Assembly (NCBI GenBank): GCA_023896275.1 | Contig: MLDA01000005.1 | Span: 109,693 to 173,692 of the forward strand | Direction of reading: 5' to 3' | DNA length: 64,000 nucleotides | From: Kocuria rosea subsp. polaris | GTDB lineage: Bacteria; Actinomycetota; Actinomycetes; Actinomycetales; Micrococcaceae | Part shown: in pieces, positions 1 to 7,893 of the stretch | Layout of the letters: each line of letters begins with the position of its first letter | How positions within the stretch are numbered: the stretch's first letter is position 1 | The notes under the pieces: model-generated | Database searches by the model: none | What the model saw: the letters and a program-made list of their open reading frames with translations, nothing else | Told to the model about the DNA's origin: nothing | Program-made: the position numbers and the translations under genes

Positions 1-291
1 GTCGTCGGCCGCGGCGACGAGGGAGGACAACACCAGCGTGGCGGCGGAGAAGCGAGGTGCCTTGCCGACGGCGAAGAGGACGCCGGCGGCGACCTGGGTG
101 CCGCCGATCGCGCGGGCGATCAGCTCCGGGCGCTCCGCGATGACGGCGGCCTGTGGGAACTTCTCGGCGATCCGTTCGAGCGTACGGCGCAACCGGTCAG
201 CTGTCTGTCGCGGCTTCGTCAGCCGCTCGACACCGGTCCAGACGTAGCTGGACGCAAGCAGGGGACGGGCGATCAAACGGACTGCGGACAT
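1..291 (-). CDS. DoxX family membrane protein (N-terminal part)
   Basis: Only the first 97 codons lie in the window; the gene continues beyond base 1. The protein begins MSAVRLIARPLLASSYVWTG and continues with a basic stretch and a second hydrophobic segment (RAIGGTQVAAGVLFAVG), the pattern of the DoxX family of small four-helix membrane proteins. Members are linked in some bacteria to redox or thiol balance, but the function here is unknown. The ATG is preceded by a strong GGAGG at a short spacing. It is transcribed away from sigH across a 217-base divergent region. Confidence 0.72.
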   Translation of the reverse strand, partial: MSAVRLIARPLLASSYVWTGVERLTKPRQTADRLRRTLERIAEKFPQAAVIAERPELIARAIGGTQVAAGVLFAVGKAPRFSAATLVLSSLVAAADD

Positions 292-387
292 TTTTCCTCC
301 AACGCTTAAGCCGACTTGTCAGTCTCTAGTCTTACATCTTTGTCGCTTGCGCGGGCGAACGCCCCGCCCCGCCTCAGCACCGCCTGC

Positions 388-414
388 GGGAATACACCGC
401 CGCAGGGACTCGTT
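388..414 (+). promoter_or_regulatory. SigR/SigH-type autoregulatory promoter
   Basis: GGGAAT at 388-393 and GTT at 412-414 are separated by exactly 18 bases. This is the consensus of promoters read by SigR of Streptomyces and SigH of mycobacteria. It lies upstream of sigH, so the sigma factor probably drives its own transcription under thiol-oxidative stress. Confidence 0.78.
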
Positions 415-440
415 GAAGCTGACGAGAAGCAAGGGGAGAG

Positions 441-454
441 GGAGGTGAGCCGTG
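441..454 (+). promoter_or_regulatory. Ribosome site and alternative upstream GTG start of sigH
   Basis: GGAGG at 441-445 is followed six bases later by GTG at 452, in frame with sigH. Use of this start adds 19 residues ([19 protein letters not shown]) before the internal ATG at 509. Only a transcript starting upstream, such as from the SigR-type promoter at 388-414, would contain this ribosome site. Confidence 0.6.
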
Positions 455-494
455 GGCGGTAGTGCTAGCGCGGTCGCGGAACGCCCGGCGTGCG

Positions 495-500
495 TAGACT
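495..500 (+). promoter_or_regulatory. -10 hexamer for leaderless sigH mRNA
   Basis: TAGACT ends eight bases before the ATG at 509, and no ribosome site lies between. Transcription from here would start at or next to the ATG. Confidence 0.6.
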
Positions 501-508
501 GGGCCGTG

Positions 509-1162
509 ATGACCGATTCAAACAACCGCACGGAAACCGTTGATGCGGAGGCCGAGACGACCGAGGAGCGGCGCGCCCGATTCGAGCGCGACGCACTGCA
601 GTATGTCGACCAGCTGTATTCGGCCGCGTTGCGAATGGCGCGGAATCCCAGCGATGCCGAGGACCTCGTACAGGAGGCGTACGCGAAGGCCTACTCCGCG
701 TTTCACCAGTACAAACCGGGGACGAACCTCAAAGCTTGGCTGTACCGCATCCTGACCAACACGTACATCAACCTCTACCGCAAGCGGCAGCGGGAACCGC
801 AACGGGCCAGCACCGACACCGTTGAAGACTGGCAGATGGCCGAAGCTGCCGAGCACACGTCGTCGGGCTTGCGGTCCGCGGAGGCCGAGGCGCTGGACCA
901 TCTGCCCGATTCCGACGTGAAGACGGCTCTGGCCTCGATCCCGGAGGAGTTCAGGCTCGCGGTCTACTTCGCCGACGTCGAAGGCTACTCCTACAAGGAG
1001 GTCGCCGGGATCCTCGGCATCCCCATGGGAACGGTGATGTCCCGGCTTCACCGCGGACGCAAGCAGCTCCGCGAGCTCCTGGCGGACTATGCTGCCGACC
1101 GGGGCATCGCAAACAAGCGCGCTGAACGCGGGTCAGCGGCAAAGAAGCAGGAGAAGAAGTAA
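509..1162 (+). CDS. sigH: ECF RNA polymerase sigma factor, SigH/SigR family
   Basis: This is a group IV (ECF) sigma factor for the response to disulfide and heat stress. Region 2 carries the typical [14 protein letters not shown] and [19 protein letters not shown] segments. Region 4 has the helix-turn-helix [20 protein letters not shown]. The ATG at 509 gives 217 residues, the usual length; a start at 452 would give 236. The partner anti-sigma gene overlaps its stop (TAATG), which is the classic sigR-rsrA arrangement. Promoter evidence points to two transcripts, one self-activated and one leaderless. Targets would be thioredoxin and protein-quality genes, as in the known family. Confidence 0.93.
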   Translation: MTDSNNRTETVDAEAETTEERRARFERDALQYVDQLYSAALRMARNPSDAEDLVQEAYAKAYSAFHQYKPGTNLKAWLYRILTNTYINLYRKRQREPQRASTDTVEDWQMAEAAEHTSSGLRSAEAEALDHLPDSDVKTALASIPEEFRLAVYFADVEGYSYKEVAGILGIPMGTVMSRLHRGRKQLRELLADYAADRGIANKRAERGSAAKKQEKK

Positions 1163-1428
1163 TGGGCGACTGCCAGTCGCTGGGCAACTGCGACGATTCG
1201 CGGATCGCCCGGCTCTACGAGTATCTCGACGGGGCGCTCTCGGTCGAGGACATCAACGACGTCAAGAACCACCTTGAGCACTGCGACGAGTGCGCCCAGG
1301 AGTACGACCTGGAGTGCATTATCCGTTCGGTGGTCAAGCGGTCCTGCAGCGAGCAGGCCCCGGACGCCTTGAAGTCGAGGATCATGACGCGGATCAGCGA
1401 GATCCGTGTCGAGATCGGTCACGGCTAG
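1162..1428 (+). CDS. rsrA: Anti-sigma factor RsrA (zinc-binding, redox sensor)
   Basis: This 88-residue protein belongs to the zinc anti-sigma (ZAS) family. It contains the H-x3-C-x2-C motif in HLEHCDEC, preceded by the RLYEYLDGALS helix seen in Streptomyces RsrA, and a second cysteine in VVKRSCSEQAPD. In the family, zinc-bound RsrA holds the sigma factor inactive, and disulfide formation between these cysteines releases it. Its ATG overlaps the sigH stop by one base, so the two are probably translationally coupled. A strong hairpin terminator follows. Confidence 0.93.
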   Translation: MGDCQSLGNCDDSRIARLYEYLDGALSVEDINDVKNHLEHCDECAQEYDLECIIRSVVKRSCSEQAPDALKSRIMTRISEIRVEIGHG

Positions 1429-1449
1429 CGCGCTCCGCATTAAAACACC

Positions 1450-1484
1450 GGAGGCCGGCACCCGAGTGGGTGCCGGCCTCCTTT
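1450..1484 (+). terminator. Rho-independent terminator after sigH-rsrA
   Basis: There is a perfect 14-base-pair stem (GGAGGCCGGCACCC, loop GAGT) at 1450-1481 followed by TTT. It also lies downstream of the bL37 gene on the other strand and may serve both. Confidence 0.85.
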
Positions 1485-1505
1485 GCTCCGCGTGGAGCGC
1501 GTCGC

Positions 1506-1583
1506 TTAGCTGTTGGGGCGCTTGCCGTGGTTGGCGCCGCCGCGCTTGCGATCTTTACGCTTGCGTGCACGCTTGCTGCTCAT
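1506..1583 (-). CDS. 50S ribosomal protein bL37 (25 residues)
   Basis: This very small gene encodes 25 residues, beginning MSSKRARKRKDRKRGG and ending ANHGKRPNS. It is extremely basic, and the ANHGKRPN tail matches bL37, the tiny actinobacterial large-subunit protein first seen in mycobacterial ribosome structures. An AGGAG ribosome site lies six bases before the ATG. Its small size means automated annotation often misses it. It sits alone between the sigH-rsrA terminator and the SGNH-like gene. Confidence 0.85.
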   Translation of the reverse strand: MSSKRARKRKDRKRGGANHGKRPNS

Positions 1584-1665
1584 GGTGACTCCTTTATTGG
1601 TTCGTCAAAGGATGAATCATCCCCAAAGGACTGCGTACCAGTGTCCCACATCCGCCGCCCCGGTC

Positions 1666-2271
1666 CTAACCGGCGGTCGGCTCCGCAACGTTCAGCCATT
1701 GGTACCAGCCACGGTGCAGGACAAGCCAGGCGATGAGCCCGTGTCCGGCCTGTCCGGGAGCACCGTTGTTCGCAGCGAGATCGCTTCGCCACTGCTCGTG
1801 GTGCTGGAGGGGAGAGAACGTGTCGACGTAGGCGTGGTGACGCCGGCTCGTCACGTCCGCGAACGCATTGGAGAGTTCACCCAGACGCGCATTGCGCTGC
1901 GTGTCCAGGCCCGGAGGCGGTCCCACGACAAGTGCCTTGATGCTGTTCTGGGACGCCGCATCGAGGATGTTGGCCAAATTCAGGCGGCTGCGCGCCGTAG
2001 AAAGATCTTCGTCGAGGTCGGCATCGGACAGGGAGATGACGACGCGGTTCTCGGCCGTCTCGGAGAATCTCGGCGCGGCTTCGGTGAACCACCGCTGAGC
2101 AAGGGCCTCCGTTCCTTCCCGCGGCGCGGCGAGCTGGAAGCTCTGCAACGTCACGTCGGGAATCTGCGTCCGGGCGAGAACGCGACCGAACCAGCCCAAG
2201 GCGCGTGGATCTCCGTGACCGGCCAAGAGCTCATCTCCGACGGCCACCAAGCGAATAGTGCGTTGTTCCAC
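1666..2271 (-). CDS. SGNH/GDSL-fold protein lacking the catalytic residues
   Basis: The 201-residue protein has the outline of an SGNH hydrolase. The N-terminal strand-turn reads VAVGDELLAGHGDPRALGW, where active relatives have GDSL or GDSF, so glutamate replaces the serine nucleophile. Block III reads SLSDADLDED rather than a G-x-N-D form. Near the end NNGAPGQAGH has alanine where relatives usually carry the catalytic histidine before PG. The fold assignment comes from these patterns; loss of catalysis is inference. The start is GTG with an AAAGGA ribosome site. It lies directly downstream of kgd, separated by a terminator. Confidence 0.68.
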   Translation of the reverse strand: MEQRTIRLVAVGDELLAGHGDPRALGWFGRVLARTQIPDVTLQSFQLAAPREGTEALAQRWFTEAAPRFSETAENRVVISLSDADLDEDLSTARSRLNLANILDAASQNSIKALVVGPPPGLDTQRNARLGELSNAFADVTSRRHHAYVDTFSPLQHHEQWRSDLAANNGAPGQAGHGLIAWLVLHRGWYQWLNVAEPTAG

Positions 2272-2326
2272 GAGGGTCCTTTCTGCTGGCAGTTGTTCAA
2301 CCCTAACAAGGGTCCTCTTAAACGAC

Positions 2327-2354
2327 GGGGGCGGACACCAACGTGTCCGCCCCC
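2327..2354 (-). terminator. Terminator hairpin downstream of kgd
   Basis: There is a 12-base-pair perfect stem (GGGGGCGGACAC, loop CAAC) 15 bases past the kgd stop. The uridine tract is weak, so termination efficiency is uncertain. Confidence 0.7.
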
Positions 2355-2368
2355 GTGCTCTTGTGCGA

Positions 2369-5300
2369 TCAGTCTCGGTTGAAGACCTGCTGCAGCAATG
2401 TCGCCTGCTCGCCGTCGTGTCGCTTGTGCGAACCCGTCGCGGTCGACGCCGACGCCGGCCGCGCAGCCAGACGAACCGGGCGGTCCAGCTCCTGCGGGAG
2501 GTTCAGCCCGATGAACGGCCACGGGCCCTGGTTGGCTGGCTCGTCCTGCGCCCAAACGACGTCCGCGTTCGGGTACTTGGCAAGCTCAGCGCGGATCTCC
2601 TCGACAGGCAACGGGTAAAGCTGCTCGACGCGGACGATCGCGGTCTTCGCATCGTCGGCCTTCTTCCGCGCCGCGGCCAGGTCGTAGTAGAGGCGGCCGG
2701 AAACGAGCACGATCCGGTCGACTTCTGAGGCCGTGAGCGAGCCGGTGTCCGGGATGACCGTCTGGAACGAGCCCTGCGTGAAGTCCTCGACGGGCGAGGC
2801 GGCTGCCTTGAGGCGCAGGAGCTGCTTTGGTGTAAAGATCACCAGCGGCTTACGCGGTCGGCTGTACGCCTGGCGGCGCAGCAGGTGGAAGTGGTTCGCA
2901 CCCGTCGACGGGTTCGCCACGACGATGTTGTTCTCGGCACACATCTGCAGGAAGCGCTCGATACGGGCGGAGGAGTGGTCTGGGCCCTGTCCCTCGTAGC
3001 CGTGGGGGAGCATGAGGACGACGGAGGAGCGCTGCCCCCACTTCTGCTCGGCGGAGGAGATGAACTCGTCGATCACGGTCTGGGCGCCGTTGACGAAGTC
3101 GCCGAACTGAGCCTCCCAGAGGACGAGGGCGTCAGGGCGCTCGACGGAGTAGCCGTACTCGAAGCCCATGGCCGCGTATTCGCTCAAGAGCGAGTCGTAG
3201 ATCCAGATCTTTGCCTGGTCGTCCGAGAGGTGCTGCAAAGGCATCCACTCATCGCCGTTGTTGCGGTCGTGGAAGACCGCATGGCGCTGGACGAACGTGC
3301 CGCGGCGTGAGTCCTGGCCTGCGAGACGGACCGGTACGCCCTCCATGGAGAGCGAGCCGAACGCTGCGATCTCCGCGAAGCCCCAGTCGATGCCACCGTC
3401 AGTGGACATCTTGGCGCGCCGGTCCAGCAGCGCCTTGAGCTTCGGGTGGACGGTGAAGTTCTCCGGAATCTCCGTGTGTGCCCGGCCGATGTGCTCAAGC
3501 GTCTCCGCAGAGATCGCCGTCGTCGTCGGCGTATTGACGTCGTCGCCGAGTTGCGCGGTCGGGAGCTCGAGGTCGTTGACCGTGCCGTCCGAGCTGATCG
3601 CTGGGATCGGCGAGGTCTGGGCGGCGTGGGTCTCGGCGAAGACCCGCTCGAGGCGGTCCTGATAGTCGCGCAGGGCCTGGTCGGCTTCTTCCTGCGTGAT
3701 ATCGCCACGACCGACGAGGGCCTCGGTGTAGAGCTTGCGGGTGGAGCGCTTCGCCTCGATGAGGTTGTACATCATCGGCTGTGTCATCGAGGGGTCGTCA
3801 CCCTCGTTGTGGCCGCGGCGGCGGTAGCACACCATGTCGATGACGACGTCCTTGTTGAACTTCTCGCGGTACTTGAACGCGAACTGGGCAACACGTACGA
3901 CGGCCTCGGGGTCGTCGCCATTGACGTGGAACACCGGTGCCTGGATCATCTTCGCGACGTCGGTCGAGTAGACCGAGGAACGCGACGCGGTCGGCGCGGT
4001 CGTGAAGCCCACCTGGTTGTTGACGATCACGTGGATGGTTCCGCCGGTCCGGTATCCCCGCAGCTGCGACAGGTTGAGGGTCTCTGCCACGACGCCCTGG
4101 CCGGCGAACGCCGCATCTCCGTGTACGAGGATCGGCAGGACCGAGAAGCCTTCGGGGCCGCGATCGAGCCGGTCCTGCTTGGCGCGAGCGATGCCCTCGA
4201 GGACAGGATCGACCGCTTCGAGGTGCGACGGGTTGGCCGCCAGGTAGACCTTGGTCTCGTTGCCCTGATCGGAGACGTACTTGCCCTCTGTGCCGAGGTG
4301 GTACTTCACGTCGCCCGAACCTTGAACGGAGCGGGGGTCCTGCGTGCCCTCGAATTCGCGGAAGACCTGCGCGTAGGTCTTGCCGGCGATGTTCGTCAAC
4401 ACATTGAGGCGACCGCGGTGGGCCATGCCGATGGTGACCTCGTCGAGGCGCGCGTCTGCGGCATCGGAGATAATGGCGTCGAGCAGCGGGATCAAGGACT
4501 CGCCGCCTTCCAAGGAGAACCGCTTCTGTCCGACGAACTTGGTCTGCAGGAACGTCTCGAAGGCTTCGGCGGAGTTCAGCTTGCTCAGGACCCGCAGTTG
4601 TTCTTCACGGGTCGGCTTCGAGTACTCGTGCTCCAGCTCGGACTGGAACCACTCGCGCTCCTCCGGGTCCTGGATGTGCATGTACTCGATACCGGTGGTG
4701 CGGCAGTACGTATCGCGGAGGACGCCGAGGATCTTGCGCAGCGGCAGGCGCTGCTTGCCGCCGAAGCCACCGGTGACCCACTCGCGGTCGAGATCCCACA
4801 GCGTCAGTCCGTAGGTCTGGATGTCGAGGTCCGGGTGGCGGCGCTGGACGTACTCCAGGGGGTTGGTGTCCGCCATGAGGTGCCCGCGGACACGGTACGC
4901 GTGGATGAGCTGCTGGATGCGGGCGATCTTGTTGACTTCGAGGTCGACGTCGACCTGGTTGTCCTTGACCCAGCGCACCGGCTCGTAGGGGATGCGCAGG
5001 GCTTCGAAGATCTCGTCGTAGAAGCCCTGTTCACCGAGGAGCAGTTGCTCGACGATACGCAGGAACTCGCCCGAGCCGGCGCCCTGGATGACGCGGTGGT
5101 CGTAGGTCGAGGTCAGCGTGATGATCTTGCCTACGCCAACGCGGGCGATCGTCTTGTCGCTGGCACCGCGGTACTCGGCCGGGTACTCGAGCGCGCCGAC
5201 GCCGACAATGGTGGCCTGGCCCTTGGACAGTCGCGGAACGGAGTGAACCGTGCCGATACCGCCGGGGTTGGTCAGCGACACGGTGGTGCCGGCGTAGTCG

Positions 5301-6163
5301 TCGGCGGTCAGCTTGTTGCTGCGGGCGCGACGGATAAGGTCCTCGTAGGCGTTCCAGAAGTCCGAGAAATTCATCGTCTCGGCCTTCTTGATGTTCGGCA
5401 CGGCCAGCATGCGGGAACCGTCCGGCTTCGGCAGGTCGATCGCGATGCCGAAGTTGACGTGGGCCGGCTGCACGGCGGCAGGCTTGCCGTCGACGACGTC
5501 GTAGGTCACGTTCTGCGACGGGAAGAGGCTGAGGGCACGCACGACGGCGTAGCCGATCAGGTGCGTGAACGAGACCTTGCCGCCGCGGGCGCGGGCCAGG
5601 TGGTTGTTGATGACAACACGGTTGTCGATGAGGGCCTTGGCCGCGACGGCGCGAACGGTCGTCGCCGTCGGGACGGTGAGCGAGGCCTCCATGTTGGTGG
5701 CGATGGCCTTGGCCGGGCCGCGCAACGGCTTGACGATGTCTTCCTCGGTCGACGCGTCGCCGTTCTGGGACTTGGGCAATTCGGCCGGGATGGGCGCAGC
5801 CTTCGGCGCCGGCTTCTGCTTGGTCTTGTCGGGGGAGGGGTCCGCGGGGATGCGTTCCTGGCCCGAGCCGGTCGAGGACTCGCTCGAGGAACCGGCCGTA
5901 GTCCCGGTCGTGTCGACGACGCGGGCGTGCGTGGCGGAACGCGGGGCGCGCGCCGGGGCGGCTGCGGTCCCGTTGTCGGCGGGACTCTCCGCCGATGTGG
6001 CGGCCGGGGCGGTGCTGCCGTTGTCTTCGAAGGACTCGAAGACATCCCACCACTTCTTGTCGACGGAGTTCTTGTCTCGACGGTACTGCTGGTACAGCTC
6101 GTCAACGAGCCACTCATTACCGCCGAATTCTTCTGTCAGCCGGTGATGCGGTTGATCTGGCAC
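2369..6163 (-). CDS. kgd: Multifunctional 2-oxoglutarate decarboxylase/dehydrogenase E1 with E2 acyltransferase domain
   Basis: This 1264-residue TCA-cycle enzyme joins, in one chain, a short N-terminal segment (EFGGNEWLVDELYQQYRRD), a low-complexity linker rich in Ala, Pro and Thr, a succinyltransferase-like catalytic domain ending near DHRVIQGAGSGEFL, and a complete thiamine-diphosphate E1. E1 landmarks are GMAHRGRLNVLTN, HGDAAFAGQGVVAETLNLS and RRRGHNEGDDPSMTQP. The lipoyl domain of ordinary E2 is absent, as in M. tuberculosis Kgd (about 1230 residues). In this family the GarA/OdhI FHA protein inhibits the enzyme. The start is GTG with GGAAGAGG upstream. Transcription probably begins at the -10 box near 6250, giving a leader of about 75 bases. 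Confidence 0.96.
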   Translation of the reverse strand: MPDQPHHRLTEEFGGNEWLVDELYQQYRRDKNSVDKKWWDVFESFEDNGSTAPAATSAESPADNGTAAAPARAPRSATHARVVDTTGTTAGSSSESSTGSGQERIPADPSPDKTKQKPAPKAAPIPAELPKSQNGDASTEEDIVKPLRGPAKAIATNMEASLTVPTATTVRAVAAKALIDNRVVINNHLARARGGKVSFTHLIGYAVVRALSLFPSQNVTYDVVDGKPAAVQPAHVNFGIAIDLPKPDGSRMLAVPNIKKAETMNFSDFWNAYEDLIRRARSNKLTADDYAGTTVSLTNPGGIGTVHSVPRLSKGQATIVGVGALEYPAEYRGASDKTIARVGVGKIITLTSTYDHRVIQGAGSGEFLRIVEQLLLGEQGFYDEIFEALRIPYEPVRWVKDNQVDVDLEVNKIARIQQLIHAYRVRGHLMADTNPLEYVQRRHPDLDIQTYGLTLWDLDREWVTGGFGGKQRLPLRKILGVLRDTYCRTTGIEYMHIQDPEEREWFQSELEHEYSKPTREEQLRVLSKLNSAEAFETFLQTKFVGQKRFSLEGGESLIPLLDAIISDAADARLDEVTIGMAHRGRLNVLTNIAGKTYAQVFREFEGTQDPRSVQGSGDVKYHLGTEGKYVSDQGNETKVYLAANPSHLEAVDPVLEGIARAKQDRLDRGPEGFSVLPILVHGDAAFAGQGVVAETLNLSQLRGYRTGGTIHVIVNNQVGFTTAPTASRSSVYSTDVAKMIQAPVFHVNGDDPEAVVRVAQFAFKYREKFNKDVVIDMVCYRRRGHNEGDDPSMTQPMMYNLIEAKRSTRKLYTEALVGRGDITQEEADQALRDYQDRLERVFAETHAAQTSPIPAISSDGTVNDLELPTAQLGDDVNTPTTTAISAETLEHIGRAHTEIPENFTVHPKLKALLDRRAKMSTDGGIDWGFAEIAAFGSLSMEGVPVRLAGQDSRRGTFVQRHAVFHDRNNGDEWMPLQHLSDDQAKIWIYDSLLSEYAAMGFEYGYSVERPDALVLWEAQFGDFVNGAQTVIDEFISSAEQKWGQRSSVVLMLPHGYEGQGPDHSSARIERFLQMCAENNIVVANPSTGANHFHLLRRQAYSRPRKPLVIFTPKQLLRLKAAASPVEDFTQGSFQTVIPDTGSLTASEVDRIVLVSGRLYYDLAAARKKADDAKTAIVRVEQLYPLPVEEIRAELAKYPNADVVWAQDEPANQGPWPFIGLNLPQELDRPVRLAARPASASTATGSHKRHDGEQATLLQQVFNRD

Positions 6164-6247
6164 GTGTATACGCCTCTTCCTTGAATTGCCTCGCCGCGTT
6201 GTACCGCGCGGAGCAGGCCGCGTGGTATCAGTCTTAGACCTCGGGCC

Positions 6248-6253
6248 AGTCTA
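6248..6253 (-). promoter_or_regulatory. -10 hexamer of the kgd promoter
   Basis: TAGACT on the minus strand lies 84 bases before the kgd GTG, leaving a leader that contains its ribosome site. No good -35 is evident. Confidence 0.45.
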
Positions 6254-6365
6254 GTGACATTTCGCGTCTCGTTGCGAATCAATCCGGGTGCATGTCGTCA
6301 CCCTGCAGGGCCGCTGCGAGGACCGGGCGAAACGGGACGCGTACCCGATTCTGCGCCCCGTTGAG

Positions 6366-6371
6366 TAGACT
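6366..6371 (+). promoter_or_regulatory. -10 hexamer upstream of the hemolysin-family operon
   Basis: TAGACT lies in the 410-base kgd/hemolysin divergent region. It ends ten bases before the ATG of the small upstream ORF at 6382. Confidence 0.5.
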
Positions 6372-6381
6372 GGGAATCCTT

Positions 6382-6573
6382 ATGGACAGTCACTCTCTGA
6401 GCCGGCCTGCCGTGCGCATCCATTGCGCGGCTACTGGTGCCGGCAAAACCCTAGTATCTGCTTCCGACCACGCTTCGAATCAGCTCTCCGCTTGCGCGGA
6501 GCCGGCCAGTGCGGAGCCTTCTAGACCGGCCGTGACGACACGCCGGATGTCGACCTCTCGAGTGGGTTGTTGA
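6382..6573 (+). CDS. Possible leaderless upstream ORF, 63 codons
   Basis: This frame starts at ATG ten bases after a TAGACT hexamer and ends in TGA immediately before the ATG of the next gene, in the same reading frame. The peptide (MDSHSLSRPAVRIHCAATGA at its start, RMSTSRVGC at its end) resembles no family I know. Its interest is positional: the following gene has no ribosome site and an in-frame stop directly before its ATG, so its translation may depend on ribosomes finishing here. In GC-rich DNA an open frame of this length can arise by chance. Confidence 0.35.
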   Translation: MDSHSLSRPAVRIHCAATGAGKTLVSASDHASNQLSACAEPASAEPSRPAVTTRRMSTSRVGC

Positions 6574-7893
6574 ATGGAGTGGATCTTCCTCGCCATCGGC
6601 CTGTTCCTCATCCTCGGCACCGGATTCTTCGTCGCCGTCGAGTTCTCGCTGGTGGCCCTGGACCAGACAACTGTCCGCGCCGCGATCAACGCCGGCGACA
6701 AGGGGGCCCGCCCCTTGCTGAGGTGCCTGAGGTCCCTGTCGACGCAACTCTCCTCCTGCCAGTTAGGTATTACCCTCACCACGTTGTTGACCGGCTACGT
6801 CATGGAGCCCTCCGTCGGCCGCCTGCTGACGCCGGTGCTCGAGTCCTGGGGACTCGGCACCGCGTCGGCGCCGGTCTCGCTGATCGTGGCGATGGTTCTC
6901 GCGACCCTGCTGTCGATGCTGATCGGTGAGCTCGTCCCGAAGAACCTGGCGATTGCCAAGGCGTTTGCCGTCGGGCGCGCGCTCGCGCGGCCGCAGCTGA
7001 TCTTCACGGCCGTCTTCAGGCCGGCGATCGTGGTCCTCAATGGCTTCTCGAACCGAGTCCTGAACCTCGTGGGACTGGAAGCCAAGGAGGAGCTCTCCAG
7101 CGCCCGAAATCCGGAGGAGCTTGCGTCGCTCGTCCGCCGTTCGGCGGATCTGGGCACGCTCGACCGGGAGACGGCCAACTTCCTGTCGCGCTCGCTGCGC
7201 TTCGCGGAACGTTCGGCCGCCGACGTCATGACTCCGCGTATCCGCATGGAGTCGGTGCGCTCCGACGACCCGCTGACGTCGATCATCATGGCGGCCCGGC
7301 GAACGGGTTACTCCCGCTTCCCGGTGATCGGTGATTCCCCGGACGATGTCCTGGGCGTCTGCCACGTGAAGAAGGCTGTGGCGGTCCCGCGCGAGAAGCG
7401 CGAGGGCCTCGTCGCGGCGACGATCATGTCGGACATCATCTCGGTCCCCGAAACCGTTCACCTCGACTCATTGCTCTCCGATCTTCGCGAGGCGAACCTG
7501 CAGGTGGCCATGGTGCTCGACGAGTACGGCGGTACGGCCGGGATGGTCACCCTCGAAGACCTTGTCGAAGAGATCGTCGGAGAGGTCGCTGACGAGCACG
7601 ATCGGACGAAGCCGGGCGTCCTGCAAGCCGCCACCGGTGACTGGTACTTCCCAGGCCTCCTCCGCCCTGACGAGATCGGCGACCTCATCGACGGGCTCAC
7701 GGTGCCCGACGACGCGGCCTACGAGACCGTCGGGGGATACATCATGAGCGAACTGGGCAGGATCCCGACCGCCGGCGACATCGTCTTGACCGCGCATGGA
7801 GAGCTGGTCGTCGTACGTATGGACGGCCGGCGCGTCGAGCGGCTGCGGTACGTTCCCGCCCGAACGGCGGACGATGAAGGAGGTGCGGAATGA
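6574..7893 (+). CDS. Hemolysin-family protein (CNNM/DUF21 + CBS pair + CorC domain)
   Basis: This 439-residue membrane protein starts with MEWIFLAIGLFLILGTGFFV and has the DUF21 (CNNM) transmembrane block with the conserved STQLSSCQLGITLTTLLTGY segment and the LIGELVPKNLAI motif. Two CBS domains follow (from about MTPRIRMESV), then EYGGTAGMVTLEDLVEEIVG and a C-terminal CorC/HlyC transporter-associated domain. The family is linked to divalent cation, chiefly magnesium, transport or tolerance; the hemolysin name is historical. It is the first gene of a two-gene operon and overlaps the next by four bases. No ribosome site is visible. Confidence 0.9.
   Translation: MEWIFLAIGLFLILGTGFFVAVEFSLVALDQTTVRAAINAGDKGARPLLRCLRSLSTQLSSCQLGITLTTLLTGYVMEPSVGRLLTPVLESWGLGTASAPVSLIVAMVLATLLSMLIGELVPKNLAIAKAFAVGRALARPQLIFTAVFRPAIVVLNGFSNRVLNLVGLEAKEELSSARNPEELASLVRRSADLGTLDRETANFLSRSLRFAERSAADVMTPRIRMESVRSDDPLTSIIMAARRTGYSRFPVIGDSPDDVLGVCHVKKAVAVPREKREGLVAATIMSDIISVPETVHLDSLLSDLREANLQVAMVLDEYGGTAGMVTLEDLVEEIVGEVADEHDRTKPGVLQAATGDWYFPGLLRPDEIGDLIDGLTVPDDAAYETVGGYIMSELGRIPTAGDIVLTAHGELVVVRMDGRRVERLRYVPARTADDEGGAE

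Noticed and set aside
3446..6184. 912-codon open frame antisense to kgd
   Set aside because: It is a mirror of the GC-rich kgd codons: rich in Arg, Val and Asp, no family features. kgd is unmistakable on the other strand.
6436..6461. GAGKT P-loop-like string in the upstream ORF
   Set aside because: It is an isolated short match without the surrounding strand and helix; chance occurrence is likely.
6571..6573. TGA between the upstream ORF and the hemolysin-family gene as a selenocysteine codon
   Set aside because: No SECIS-like stem is apparent after it and the family has no cysteine or selenocysteine at its N-terminus. The ATG directly after it is the normal family start.
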